Below are positions 15,010 to 23,738 of a DNA stretch of 23,861 bases, in pieces. The position numbers and the translations under genes are program-made. Positions within the stretch are counted from its first letter, which is position 1; the number at the start of each line of letters is the position of its first letter. A model generated the notes under the pieces. The model saw only the letters and a program-made list of their open reading frames with translations. It was not told the DNA's origin and did no database searches. Origin of the DNA: Bacteroidales bacterium (GTDB taxonomy: Bacteria; Bacteroidota; Bacteroidia; Bacteroidales; Muribaculaceae); the NCBI GenBank assembly GCA_900769345.1, contig CAAGGJ010000129.1:1-23861 (forward strand), read 5' to 3'.

Positions 15010-16110
15010 ATGTACGAAAACGACAAACGAATAGTGATGGTTCTCGATGCCGGTGGCACAAACTTTGTGTTCTCGGCTATTCAAGGTTTGGAGCAGATAG
15101 TTGACCCGATAAGCATTCCTGCCGTATCGGACAACATTGAAGGCTGCTTGCTCACCCTTGTAGAGGGCTTCGAACAAGTGAAAAAACTCCTTCCGGAGCC
15201 TCCGGTGGCTATCAGTTTTGCATTCCCCGGTCCTGCCGACTATAAGAACGGTATCATCGGCGACCTTCCCAACTTCTCGGCATTTCGAGGCGGCGTGGCT
15301 CTCGGCCCGTATCTGCAGCGCCACTTCGATATACCGGTGTATATCAACAACGACGGCGACCTCTTCGCCTATGGTGAAGCTCTTGCCGGTGCATTGCCCG
15401 AAATCAATGCTGCCATCAAGGCTGCAGGCGGCACCAAGCAGTATAAAAATTTGCTCGGCGTGACCTTCGGTACCGGATTTGGCGGTGGTGTGGTTATCGA
15501 CGGCCGATTACTCTCGGGCGACAACGGTTGCGGCGGCGACGTATGGTGCTTCCGCCACAAGGACGCTCCGCAGTGCATCTGCGAGGAAGCAGTGGGCGTG
15601 CGCGGCATTAAGCGTATGTATGCCGAATATTCGGGACTTAACAGCGACGACCTCACTCCAAAGGACATCTGTGAGATAGCCGATGGCACTCGCGAGGGCG
15701 ACCAGGAAGCTGCCAAAGCCACATTTGCCAAGCTCGGTGAGGTGGCAGCCAACACTATGGCTCAGGCTGTGACCATTGCCGATGCCATTATGGTGATGGG
15801 TGGCGGTTTGACAGGTGCTGCACGCCACTTTGTGCCTGCTATGATTAAGGAATTTAATGGCACAATAGGTCGATTCTCAGGCGAAACATTCCCTCGTATG
15901 CAGATTAAGGTCTACGATATGACCGATATGAGCAATATCGACGAATTTGTGAAAGATGCTTCGGTTACCATCAAGGTTCCTGTGTATGGCGATGAGGTAA
16001 TCTACGACAAAGAGAAGCGCACTGCACTTATGATATCGAAGCTCGGAGCCAGCCGAGCCATTAGTCTGGGTGCTTACACCTACGCTCTTGCTCAGATTGA
16101 TGCCAAGTGA
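15010..16110 (+). CDS. Divergent ROK-family sugar kinase homologue
   Basis: ROK proteins are sugar kinases or sugar-sensing regulators with the actin-like ATPase fold. This 366-residue protein has no DNA-binding domain, so a kinase role is likelier. The first phosphate loop LDAGGTN begins at Asp13. The predicted catalytic Asp115 is in INNDGD, and the second glycine loop GTGFGGG is at 154-160. The adenosine-site segment VMGGGLTGAARHFVP is near residue 260. The classical zinc motif (CxCGxxGCxE preceded by GH) is not present; the equivalent region reads NGCGGDVWCF and PQCICEE, with cysteines 174, 180, 189 and 191. I chose the ATG at 15010 because the first loop then sits at the normal distance. 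In-frame ATGs at 14935 and 14938 would add a polar, unfolded-looking stretch. Substrate is unknown. Confidence 0.85.
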   Translation: MYENDKRIVMVLDAGGTNFVFSAIQGLEQIVDPISIPAVSDNIEGCLLTLVEGFEQVKKLLPEPPVAISFAFPGPADYKNGIIGDLPNFSAFRGGVALGPYLQRHFDIPVYINNDGDLFAYGEALAGALPEINAAIKAAGGTKQYKNLLGVTFGTGFGGGVVIDGRLLSGDNGCGGDVWCFRHKDAPQCICEEAVGVRGIKRMYAEYSGLNSDDLTPKDICEIADGTREGDQEAAKATFAKLGEVAANTMAQAVTIADAIMVMGGGLTGAARHFVPAMIKEFNGTIGRFSGETFPRMQIKVYDMTDMSNIDEFVKDASVTIKVPVYGDEVIYDKEKRTALMISKLGASRAISLGAYTYALAQIDAK

Positions 16111-16162
16111 GTTCATTCTACAGCATTAGCGGTGGAAATGACTCAAAATATTATAAAACGAT

Positions 16163-16199
16163 AAAAAATTGAGCGCGGCCGTAGGGTCGCGCTCAAATG
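16163..16199. terminator. Terminator between convergent ROK and pnuC genes
   Basis: TTGAGCGCG (16169-16177) pairs with CGCGCTCAA (16188-16196), with an inner CC/GG. A run of six A at 16163-16168 becomes a U-tract for the minus-strand pnuC transcript, so it is a strong terminator for pnuC. It lies between the stops of both genes and could also act for the ROK gene, more weakly. Confidence 0.8.
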
Positions 16200-16237
16200 T
16201 TATAATTTACAATATCTTTTTGACTCTGCTGTAAGAG

Positions 16238-17008
16238 TTATCGTTTCGACAAGCGATTCCACATCCATATGCCATAGATGCAGTTGATGGTGTAGATGCT
16301 GTATTTGCTCACTATCATAAATGAAAATGCGCTGTCGCTCATAATCCATATCGAGATGGATAGGAAGTTGATAACCAGCCACAAATACCACTGCTCCACA
16401 TAGGCTTTGGCTGAAATCCAAGTGGTGACGATGGCGAGCACTGTAGATGCGGCGTCGAACCATAGTTGGTATTCGTTGGCATAGTCGGGTTGCACATGGA
16501 AATTCATGCTGTGGAAGAAGTCGGTGAGATGCGGTCCGGCAAACTTGAGGAATAGGCCGAAAGCCACGGTCATAGCCGCCGTAATTGCCAGATAACCAAA
16601 TCGTACGCCCCAGCTCATGTAGCGCGTAACTATCTGAGTGGAGCCGTCGTCGCGCTCGCGTTTCGACCACAAATGCCAGCCTATAAACTGCATAGGCAGC
16701 GTGTAGAGCAGACGCTGCAAGGCATCGCCATAGATGTGACCTGCAAAGCAGATGTAGGTGTAGATAATGCCCTCAAATATGCCGAAAATCCAGTTGGCTA
16801 TCGAACCTTTTGCTCCGAGCACCACGCAAAATACACCGAGGATGGCCGATAGGGCGGCAAGGAAATTGTTGAATTCGAATTCGCCTTTTAGTACAAACGA
16901 CACTATTGACAGAATCATAATGGCGGCTAACAGGCTAATTTCGAAAGCATTGAGCGAGCTCAGGCTGCGTTGAAGCATCGCCACATAGCGGTTTTCGCTT
17001 AGTTTCAT
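16238..17008 (-). CDS. pnuC: PnuC-type nicotinamide riboside transporter
   Basis: PnuC is an inner-membrane facilitator that brings in nicotinamide riboside for NAD synthesis. The protein is 256 residues with about seven hydrophobic helices. The family core is visible as GAKGSIANWIFGIFEGIIY (65-83), GDALQRLLYTLPMQFIGWHLW (94-114) and VEQWYLWLVINFLSISIW (204-221). Bacteroidetes also have the paralogue PnuT, a thiamine transporter. PnuT usually sits behind a TPP riboswitch next to a thiamine pyrophosphokinase gene, and neither is present here, which favours pnuC. It has its own consensus promoter and terminator, so it is a single-gene unit. The substrate is inferred from the family. Confidence 0.88.
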   Translation of the reverse strand: MKLSENRYVAMLQRSLSSLNAFEISLLAAIMILSIVSFVLKGEFEFNNFLAALSAILGVFCVVLGAKGSIANWIFGIFEGIIYTYICFAGHIYGDALQRLLYTLPMQFIGWHLWSKRERDDGSTQIVTRYMSWGVRFGYLAITAAMTVAFGLFLKFAGPHLTDFFHSMNFHVQPDYANEYQLWFDAASTVLAIVTTWISAKAYVEQWYLWLVINFLSISIWIMSDSAFSFMIVSKYSIYTINCIYGIWMWNRLSKR

Positions 17009-17043
17009 GATGATAATTGACTTTATATATGTGATTTTGGGTG

Positions 17044-17074
17044 CAAAATTAATCGAAATTGGTGTAAAGTCAAA
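17044..17074 (-). promoter_or_regulatory. Consensus promoter for pnuC
   Basis: On the minus strand TTTG (17074-17071), 19 bases, then TAATTTTG (17051-17044) matches the Bacteroidetes consensus exactly. It is about 35 bases upstream of the ATG at 17008, giving a short leader. Confidence 0.75.
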
Positions 17075-17247
17075 ATTTTGCAGTCCTGATTAAGCCGTAT
17101 ATAACAGTAATGTATAAGCCCGATGCAGGGAAACAGATGCTCAAGAGGTCGAAAATCGATAGTGAGAGAGTATAAGACTTTGACAATAAGTAATTGTAGC
17201 GTTTACATAAAGTAATGGAGATATGAATATTTTTTTTGTAAAAAAAT

Positions 17248-17278
17248 TTTGTACTATTGTGAACAATTCTTAAATTTG
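17248..17278 (+). promoter_or_regulatory. Consensus promoter for the susC-susD operon
   Basis: TTTG (17248-17251), 19 bases, then TAAATTTG (17271-17278) is a full match to the Bacteroidetes consensus. Transcription would begin near 17285, leaving a leader of about 135 bases. Confidence 0.75.
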
Positions 17279-17419
17279 CAACGAGCTAAGACAAAAAAAG
17301 TGTGAATTTTTGTCGCACGTGACGCTAAAGATGCAAATGGCGCCACGTTGTTTGGGCTTAAAACTAAACTAATAAAAGCAGATTCGACTAACTATTTTTT
17401 ATAACTTAAGTAAAATTCT

Positions 17420-20400
17420 ATGGTTAAACATTTCAAACTATTTTCAGTGTTGCTTGCAATGGCTGTCAGCATGCCGGTCGTAGCAAACGCAGCAGAGACA
17501 TCGGCTTCTGCACCTCAGACAGCCGATCAAAATGGTGTTTTATCTGGAGTTGTTAGAGATGCTGAAGATGTAATCATCGGCGCCTCTATCTTGGTAAAAG
17601 GCACTCAGAAGGGTACATCTACCGACTTCGACGGTGCATTTTCACTTTCTGGTGTAACACCCGGTTCCACAATTCAAGTTTCTTACATCGGCTATAAGTC
17701 GCAGGAAATCGTATGGAACGGTGGCAAACTCGACATCGTGCTTGTTCCCGGTGACAACGTACTCGATGAAGTTGTTGTAACTGCGCTCGGTATGAAGCGC
17801 TCTACCAAGGCCCTTGGTTATGCAATGACCGAGTTGAAGGGCGAAGACTTGAATGCTAACCTTATCAACCCCGTACAAGCCCTTCAAGGTAAGGTTGCCG
17901 GTGTTGATATCAGCAGTTCGGACGGTGGTATGTTCGGTGCTTCGAAGATCCTTATCCGTGGTGCTTCTACTCTCGGTAAGAACAACCAACCTATCTATGT
18001 AGTTGACGGTGTAATCCTTGACAACGGCGTTGTAGCTAACGATGCTGACTGGGCAAGCGGTGATGCCAACTACGGTAACGAACTTAAGAACCTTAACCCT
18101 GACGACTTCGCTACAGTATCAGTACTTAAGGGTGCTGCCGCAACCGCACTTTACGGTTCGCGCGGTCTTAACGGTGCTGTGGTTATTACCACCAAGAGCG
18201 GTAAGGGCGCTAAGGGTTTGGGTGTAAGCTTTACCCAAACTTTCGGTTTCGACCGTGTAACAGGTCAACCTGACTTCCAGAACGACTTTGCAGAAGGTTA
18301 TTTGCCAGGTTACTACAGCGGTAACAATCCTTTCGATGTAAACGACATCTATTGGAAGAACGATGCGGGCTTGCCTTCTTATAAGGTATTGGATCAATAT
18401 GGACACAGTGGTATGTCGTTCGGTCCTTCATTCGAATCTTTGCGTCAAAACTACGGTCAAATCGAATGGTGGGATGGCTCACTCATCGCTCCTGAAGCAA
18501 GAAAGAATAACTTCAAGGAAGCTTATCAAACAGGTTTTAGCTCTAACACCAACGTTGCCATCAGCGGTGGTAACGACAAGACCACTTTCTACACATCTTT
18601 GTCATATAAGTATGCTAACGGTACTATGCCAAACAACAGTTTCGACCGTTTCTCTATCTTGGCTAAGGCTTCTCACAAGATTAGCAAGGACGTAGAACTC
18701 GAAGCAAGCATGACATTTGCCAAGTCAATGCCAAAGAACGCACAGATTAACGTCGGTGAAAACTTTGCTCTTGGTGGATGGGACCGTACTTACAACTCGG
18801 CTTATTTCCGCGACAAGTATAAAGGTTCGCATGGTGGTCTTGCAAGCGCTACATACGGTGACGAATATGCTTATATTCCAGGTCGTGGCACATGGTGGAG
18901 CATTTGGGAAAACGAATACTACCAAAAGGAAACTGTAGTTCGTCCTGACTTGAAGGTAACAGCACAACTCCTTCCTTGGTTGAAGTGGGTGACTGAAGGT
19001 AGCTACAACTACTACTATGTACGTTCTGAATCGAAACAACCTGGTAGCGGTTACCAGAACGAAGGTGGTTACTATGGTCTCGGCTTCTCTCAAAAGGAAC
19101 AAATCAATGCCAACACCAACTTCATGTTCGACTCTCAATTGAACGAAGACTGGCACATCAACGGCTTCTTGCGTTATGAATTGTATCACGACTACTCAAT
19201 GGGTATGTCATCGGGTACACAAGGCGGTTTCATTATGCCTAACCAATTCTTCTTGGCTAACGGTAAGAACGGTTACACTACAAGCCAAAGCATCGGTGGT
19301 ACCAAGACTATCCAATCTATCGCTGCTCAATTCGGCTTCAGCTGGCGCGACCAAGTATACGTTGACGTAACAGGTCGTAACGACTGGTCTTCATCACTCG
19401 TTTATGCCGATGGTCACGGTACTTATTCTTACTTCTACCCATCAATCAACGCTTCTTGGTTGATTCACGAAACACTCCGCGGCAAGTTGCCATCTTGGAT
19501 TTCGTTCGCTAAGATTCGTGGTTCTATAGCACAGGTAGGTAACGACTGCTCAGCTTATTACATCAACTCAGCTTACTCGTTGAATTCTTACAACCTTGGC
19601 AGCACAAGCTACTATTCGCTTTCATTGCCGGGCACTACTTACTCACAGGATTTGAAGCCTGAACGTAAGACTTCATGGGAACTTGGTCTCGACTGGCGTT
19701 TCATCAACAACCGCATCGGTGTCGACTTCACTTTCTATAAGGAGAATACCAAGAACCAGATTATGACCGTTTCGATACCTTCAGTATCGGGTTACAGCAG
19801 CGCACTTATCAATGCCGGTAACATCCAGAACTCTGGTGTGGAATTGGCTTTGAACACTACTCCTGTTGAGACTAAGGACCTTACTTGGGATTTGAACTTC
19901 ACTTACACCAAGAACAACTCTAAGATTATCGAACTTTCTGACCTCGTAGCAAACTACATCACATTGAATGGTTCGCCCGACTATGGTAACTTCCGCGTAG
20001 GTTCTGTTGCTAAGAAGGGTGGTACATACGGTTTGCTTATGTCGGATTCAGCTCCTAAGAAAGACTATACTTACGACGCAGACGGTAATATAACCGGTGG
20101 TTCAGGTCTTCCTGTTCTCAACTGGACAGACTCAAAACGCTTTGCTAACACTGCTCGTTCGGGTAAGGTAGAAGAAGTAGGTAACTCAATGCCTGACTTC
20201 TTGGGTTCTATCAATACTTCACTTCGCTGGAAGAACTTCACATTGAGCGCAAGCTTCGATATGCGCTTCGGTGGTAAGGTTGCTTCTTATGGTTCTCACT
20301 ATGGTACTGCTTATGGTTACTTGAAGACCTCTTTGAAGGGCCGTGACGCAGCTAATGGTGGTGTAACCTGGACATCCGGTTTCGATGGCGTGACTTACGA

Positions 20401-20866
20401 AGACGGTGTAATTCCTGATGGCGTTATTATGAAGGGTGTTGAAATCACTCAGCCTGATGGTTCGAAGTATGTAGTAGGTGCCGGTGGTGTATCGCCAAAC
20501 GGTGAATCTTACAAGGAACTTATCGCTAAGGGTAAGATTGAACCTATACACGCAAGTACTTGGACTTACTTCAACAACAGCTGGAGTCGAGCTGTTCTTA
20601 ATGACAACTGGTATAAGACTCTTAACTACATCGCATTCCGTGACTTGTCGTTGTCGTACTCGTTCGATAAGAATATTGCATCTAAGATACATGCAAAGGG
20701 CTTGAACATCACAGCAGCAGCTCACAACTTGGGTTACTTGCTCAACTCAATGCCTAACCACGAAAATCCGGAAGCCGTTGCCGGTACTGAAACTGCTGAG
20801 TTCCGTGTACGTCAGTTCACCGGTGTTACCACAAGCTTCACTCTTACTCTTAACGCAACATTCTAA
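17420..20866 (+). CDS. SusC/RagA family TonB-linked outer membrane transporter
   Basis: This 1148-residue outer-membrane barrel imports a bound nutrient using TonB energy. Residues 1-25 are a signal peptide. A carboxypeptidase-D-like beta domain follows (about 39-110, GVVRDAEDVIIGASILVKG, then DGAFSLSGVTPG). The SusC-type TonB box DEVVVTALG starts at 116, and the plug domain spans about 125-255 with ALQGKVAGVDI and IRGASTLG...QPIYVVDGV. The 22-strand barrel fills the rest, and the protein ends in the aromatic residue F as outer-membrane barrels do. There is no STN signalling domain, so it should not signal directly to an anti-sigma factor. susD begins 33 bases later in the same direction. Codons strongly favour T-ending glycine, alanine and arginine triplets. 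No hydrolase lies beside it, so the ligand (glycan or peptide) is not evident. Confidence 0.96.
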   Translation: MVKHFKLFSVLLAMAVSMPVVANAAETSASAPQTADQNGVLSGVVRDAEDVIIGASILVKGTQKGTSTDFDGAFSLSGVTPGSTIQVSYIGYKSQEIVWNGGKLDIVLVPGDNVLDEVVVTALGMKRSTKALGYAMTELKGEDLNANLINPVQALQGKVAGVDISSSDGGMFGASKILIRGASTLGKNNQPIYVVDGVILDNGVVANDADWASGDANYGNELKNLNPDDFATVSVLKGAAATALYGSRGLNGAVVITTKSGKGAKGLGVSFTQTFGFDRVTGQPDFQNDFAEGYLPGYYSGNNPFDVNDIYWKNDAGLPSYKVLDQYGHSGMSFGPSFESLRQNYGQIEWWDGSLIAPEARKNNFKEAYQTGFSSNTNVAISGGNDKTTFYTSLSYKYANGTMPNNSFDRFSILAKASHKISKDVELEASMTFAKSMPKNAQINVGENFALGGWDRTYNSAYFRDKYKGSHGGLASATYGDEYAYIPGRGTWWSIWENEYYQKETVVRPDLKVTAQLLPWLKWVTEGSYNYYYVRSESKQPGSGYQNEGGYYGLGFSQKEQINANTNFMFDSQLNEDWHINGFLRYELYHDYSMGMSSGTQGGFIMPNQFFLANGKNGYTTSQSIGGTKTIQSIAAQFGFSWRDQVYVDVTGRNDWSSSLVYADGHGTYSYFYPSINASWLIHETLRGKLPSWISFAKIRGSIAQVGNDCSAYYINSAYSLNSYNLGSTSYYSLSLPGTTYSQDLKPERKTSWELGLDWRFINNRIGVDFTFYKENTKNQIMTVSIPSVSGYSSALINAGNIQNSGVELALNTTPVETKDLTWDLNFTYTKNNSKIIELSDLVANYITLNGSPDYGNFRVGSVAKKGGTYGLLMSDSAPKKDYTYDADGNITGGSGLPVLNWTDSKRFANTARSGKVEEVGNSMPDFLGSINTSLRWKNFTLSASFDMRFGGKVASYGSHYGTAYGYLKTSLKGRDAANGGVTWTSGFDGVTYEDGVIPDGVIMKGVEITQPDGSKYVVGAGGVSPNGESYKELIAKGKIEPIHASTWTYFNNSWSRAVLNDNWYKTLNYIAFRDLSLSYSFDKNIASKIHAKGLNITAAAHNLGYLLNSMPNHENPEAVAGTETAEFRVRQFTGVTTSFTLTLNATF

Positions 20867-20899
20867 TATTGTCTAACGGTTTTAATTAATATTAAGGAT

Positions 20900-22792
20900 A
20901 TGAAATTCAATAAAATATTATTAGTAGCAGCAATGACATCGGTGTTGGCTGTGTCGACCTCGAGTTGTGCTGATGACTATAAAGAGTTGAATCAAAACCC
21001 GTCAAACGTGTCGAAAGTCGACCCTAAGGGTTTGATGACTCAAGCAATCCTTGAGTTCCAACCAAACGACTACCTTCTTTGGTGGTACAATGTGAATTAT
21101 CTCACAAGATGGCCTCAGATGACTTGTCCGACCGGTAGCTTCACCGAAGCATATACCGAAATGGCAGAAAACGGTGGCCAAGGTGGTCAGTATGTATCTA
21201 CCCTTCGTTATCGCAACGAAATCAAGGCTGAAATCGACAAGACTGGCGAAGAACAATATCGTGGCTATGAAGCAGCTTGTACTATTATGACTGTTTACCT
21301 TGGAATGTTCGACAGCGATATGTATGGTGCACTTCCTTACACTGAAGCTTGCCGATACAAGACCGATGGCATCCTCGTACCTAAGTATGATATGGTTAAG
21401 GACTTGTATGACACTTGGTTGGGCGAACTTGACAACTGTATCACAGTTCTTCAAAACAAGGACCTCGATACCAACGCAGCTCAAGATCCGGCTTACCAGG
21501 GTGACTGGAGCAAGTGGGCTCGCCTCGCTAACTCTTTGAAGCTTAAGATTGCCGTTCGTCTTCTTGTTCAAGATGAAGCAAGAGCTAAGTCAATCGCTAA
21601 GGCTGTAGTTAACTCGCCTGTTGGTTACATCGATAACCTCGACCAAGACTTCCGCTTCGCTAAGGCTACTAAGGCTAATAATAAAGATATGAACGACTAT
21701 GTATATGGTACCGGTAATGGTCTTTCTAACCCCGGTCTTAGCGCTAATGTTGCTAAGTTTATGCTCGGCGCGCTCGACCCACGTATCCGTTTCATCTACA
21801 CCAAGAACTCTTACAACTCTAAGGTAGTTCAGGGCTTCATCGATAACAATCAGTGGGATGACCTCCCAACATGCGTAAAGGAAGTCGTTGTACGTGACGA
21901 AGAAGGTAACTTTAAGGAATGGGGTGGCCTCGGCGAACCTTGGGTACGCTACAATGGCCTTCCTGTAGTTATGAATGGTAACGTTAATAAGGAATATGAC
22001 GAATACTTCAACTATGGTACTCGCTACAACTTGAAAGTTGACGATGTAACCAAGTCATACTATCCGTTCTCTACAATGTCGGAAGAAATGCGCCGCGGTC
22101 GTGTAGACTTCACAGTTCCAACTCTTGGCAAGAAAGTTATTCAAGACACCGACGACAATCCATTGTACACTATGTATATGACTGCAGCAGAAGTTAACTT
22201 GTACCTTGCTGAGTTCAAGGCTCTTGGTGCAGACCTTCCACAAAGTGCTGAATACTACTACAACCGTGGTGTTCGCTTCTCGGTTGAAACTTATGACGCT
22301 CTTGCAGCTGCTAACAAGATTCCTTACTACGGAACTACTTACGACTACGACAAGAACGAAAAGGTTATCGACCTTCAAGACGGTGAAATCGACGCTATGA
22401 TGGCTACTGAAAATGTTAAGCTTACAGGCTCAGCTGCCGAACAGCTCGAAAAGATCTACTTGCAAGAACTTATCCACTTCTCTTTGATGCCTGACGATCA
22501 ATTCGTAACAGCTCGTCGCTCTGGTTATCCAAAGATTGGTTCTGCTTTGTTGCCAATGGTTAAGTTCGATGAAGTTAAGTTGGAAGCTATTCCACGTCGT
22601 TTCGAAATCGGTTCGATTTCTCCTACCGACAAGATGAAGGATGTTAAGGCTGAAGCTTACAAGCAACAAGGTTTCAATACCCTTGGTACAGGTCACTCAG
22701 GTGGTGCATTCAACAACTCAAGCTCTGCCCTCAACACCGAACGTGTATGGCAAGACCTTGGCGCTCCACAATGGGGTACTCCTAACAACTAA
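20900..22792 (+). CDS. SusD/RagB family surface lipoprotein (SusD-like 2)
   Basis: This 630-residue lipoprotein should cap the SusC barrel and bind the ligand. It has a lipoprotein signal with Cys23 (STSSC), followed directly by ADDYKE, an acidic stretch that fits the Bacteroidetes lipoprotein export signal for surface display. The opening LNQNPSNVSKVDPKGLMTQAIL and the GYEAACTIMTVYLGMFDSDMYG helix pair match the SusD/RagB helical (TPR-like) fold, most like the SusD_like_2 branch. Aromatic residues near the N-terminus (LLWWYN, YLTRWPQ) could stack on the ligand. It follows susC by 33 bases with no promoter between, so they form one operon, closed by the terminator at 22820-22852. Codon usage matches susC. 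Confidence 0.95.
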   Translation: MKFNKILLVAAMTSVLAVSTSSCADDYKELNQNPSNVSKVDPKGLMTQAILEFQPNDYLLWWYNVNYLTRWPQMTCPTGSFTEAYTEMAENGGQGGQYVSTLRYRNEIKAEIDKTGEEQYRGYEAACTIMTVYLGMFDSDMYGALPYTEACRYKTDGILVPKYDMVKDLYDTWLGELDNCITVLQNKDLDTNAAQDPAYQGDWSKWARLANSLKLKIAVRLLVQDEARAKSIAKAVVNSPVGYIDNLDQDFRFAKATKANNKDMNDYVYGTGNGLSNPGLSANVAKFMLGALDPRIRFIYTKNSYNSKVVQGFIDNNQWDDLPTCVKEVVVRDEEGNFKEWGGLGEPWVRYNGLPVVMNGNVNKEYDEYFNYGTRYNLKVDDVTKSYYPFSTMSEEMRRGRVDFTVPTLGKKVIQDTDDNPLYTMYMTAAEVNLYLAEFKALGADLPQSAEYYYNRGVRFSVETYDALAAANKIPYYGTTYDYDKNEKVIDLQDGEIDAMMATENVKLTGSAAEQLEKIYLQELIHFSLMPDDQFVTARRSGYPKIGSALLPMVKFDEVKLEAIPRRFEIGSISPTDKMKDVKAEAYKQQGFNTLGTGHSGGAFNNSSSALNTERVWQDLGAPQWGTPNN

Positions 22793-22819
22793 TTGATAAT
22801 TCTATAAATTAGTGATACG

Positions 22820-22852
22820 GGTAGGCGGCTATTTTGGCTGCCTACCTTTTTT
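22820..22852 (+). terminator. Rho-independent terminator of the susC-susD operon
   Basis: GGTAGGC (22820-22826) pairs with GCCTACC (22840-22846). Three further inner pairs extend it to ten, the loop is TATTTTG, and a run of six T follows directly (22847-22852). It is 27 bases after the susD stop. Confidence 0.92.
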
Positions 22853-22874
22853 AATTATTATTAAGGGCAAATAA

Positions 22875-22906
22875 TTGGCAGATTTAGAACAATAGTGCTA
22901 AATTTG
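22875..22906 (+). promoter_or_regulatory. Promoter for the secreted orphan gene
   Basis: TTGG (22875-22878) followed after 20 bases by TAAATTTG (22899-22906) is a near-consensus promoter, 30 bases upstream of the ATG at 22937. It sits after the susD terminator, so this gene is transcribed separately. Confidence 0.6.
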
Positions 22907-22936
22907 TGGTAATAAAACTAAAACAAACAAGACACT

Positions 22937-23620
22937 ATGCGTAAGATTATCTTATTATTAGCCATATTGGTGAGCGCCACAGCCATGGCGCAGCAGTTTA
23001 AACGCGTGTATTTCTTCGATAACTTTACCGATGCGCTCGTGCTCTACAAGAACGGACAGAAATACACCCTAAAGATGAATTATGATGCCAACAATCAGGT
23101 GATGCTATATATGCAGAATGATGTGATGATGGAGCTGACCAATGCCTATCAGGTGGATACCATCTATATAGCCGATCGCAAGATGGTGTTTCGCGAAGGC
23201 CGCTTCTGCGAGGTGGTGCACGTCAATAACGGCAAGGAAGTGCTCATAGGTTGGCAGATAAAGCAGACCTACGGCGGCCGTACAGGTGCTTTCGGACTTC
23301 CTACGCAAGCGCAGGTGATAAAATTGCGCGCCGTTGACTTGATAGGTCCCGAACACGGGCACAATATGAATGCCGGCATGGAAGCAAGCCAATATGATGC
23401 AAAGTCGGCTGACATAGAAGTGTGGAAACAGAAGAACAACAACACCTACTTCATCAATATTGGCGGGCGCATCTACGGCTTGCGCACATTGAAAGATGTT
23501 TATAAAAATTTCCCCGAACACAAGGACGAAATTAAGGCATACGTAAAGGAAAACAAGCTCGACATGATGCACACCAATCGCGCTCTTAAGCTTATGGACT
23601 ATTTGCTTAATAATCTATAA
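22937..23620 (+). CDS. Secreted hypothetical protein
   Basis: I cannot name a family for this 227-residue protein. It has a clear signal peptide (residues 1-18, ending TAMA before QQ) and no other membrane segment, so it is periplasmic or exported. The body begins with paired strands (RVYFFDNFTDALVLYKNGQ, then KYTLKMNYDANNQVMLYMQ), includes DTIYIADRKMVF, and ends with a helical KNFPEHKDEIKAYVKENKL stretch. A long run of short strands with few cysteines suggests a small beta-barrel or lipocalin-like shape, but this is a guess. It has its own promoter and a strong terminator. The YKNGQ and IADRKMV phrases are similar in style to other secreted Bacteroidetes proteins of unknown function. I propose no function. 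Confidence 0.85.
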   Translation: MRKIILLLAILVSATAMAQQFKRVYFFDNFTDALVLYKNGQKYTLKMNYDANNQVMLYMQNDVMMELTNAYQVDTIYIADRKMVFREGRFCEVVHVNNGKEVLIGWQIKQTYGGRTGAFGLPTQAQVIKLRAVDLIGPEHGHNMNAGMEASQYDAKSADIEVWKQKNNNTYFINIGGRIYGLRTLKDVYKNFPEHKDEIKAYVKENKLDMMHTNRALKLMDYLLNNL

Positions 23621-23650
23621 CCCCGGCGGCACTAAGCATAGCAAAAATTA

Positions 23651-23704
23651 CACGAGGCGGCAAGTCAGCAATCAAGCATACTTGCCGCCTCGGCGTGCTT
23701 TTTT
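23651..23704 (+). terminator. Rho-independent terminator after the secreted orphan gene
   Basis: GAGGCGGCAAGT (23654-23665) pairs with ACTTGCCGCCTC (23680-23691), a perfect 12-base stem. Outer partial pairing (CACG/CGGCGTG) and a run of six T at 23699-23704 follow. The gene stops at 23620. Confidence 0.9.
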
Positions 23705-23738
23705 GTGTGCAAAGCCTGTAGGGAGAATATGTTACGCC

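Larger units (their letters stand above)
17009..17419. other. 411-base intergenic region between divergent pnuC and susC
   Basis: This AT-rich gap holds two back-to-back consensus promoters, for pnuC (minus, 17044-17074) and for susC (plus, 17248-17278). The susC leader is about 135 bases and contains a CACGTG palindrome near 17317. Between the promoters lies about 170 bases with room for a regulator site, but no clear operator, small gene or riboswitch. I saw no TPP or cobalamin riboswitch elements. Confidence 0.7.

Noticed and set aside
17009..17100. TPP riboswitch upstream of pnuC, which would mark a thiamine transporter (PnuT)
   Set aside because: The leader is only about 30 bases and shows none of the conserved riboswitch segments.
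17111..17176. Small 21-codon open frame upstream of susC
   Set aside because: No promoter, ribosome-binding sequence or family match, and the length is expected by chance.
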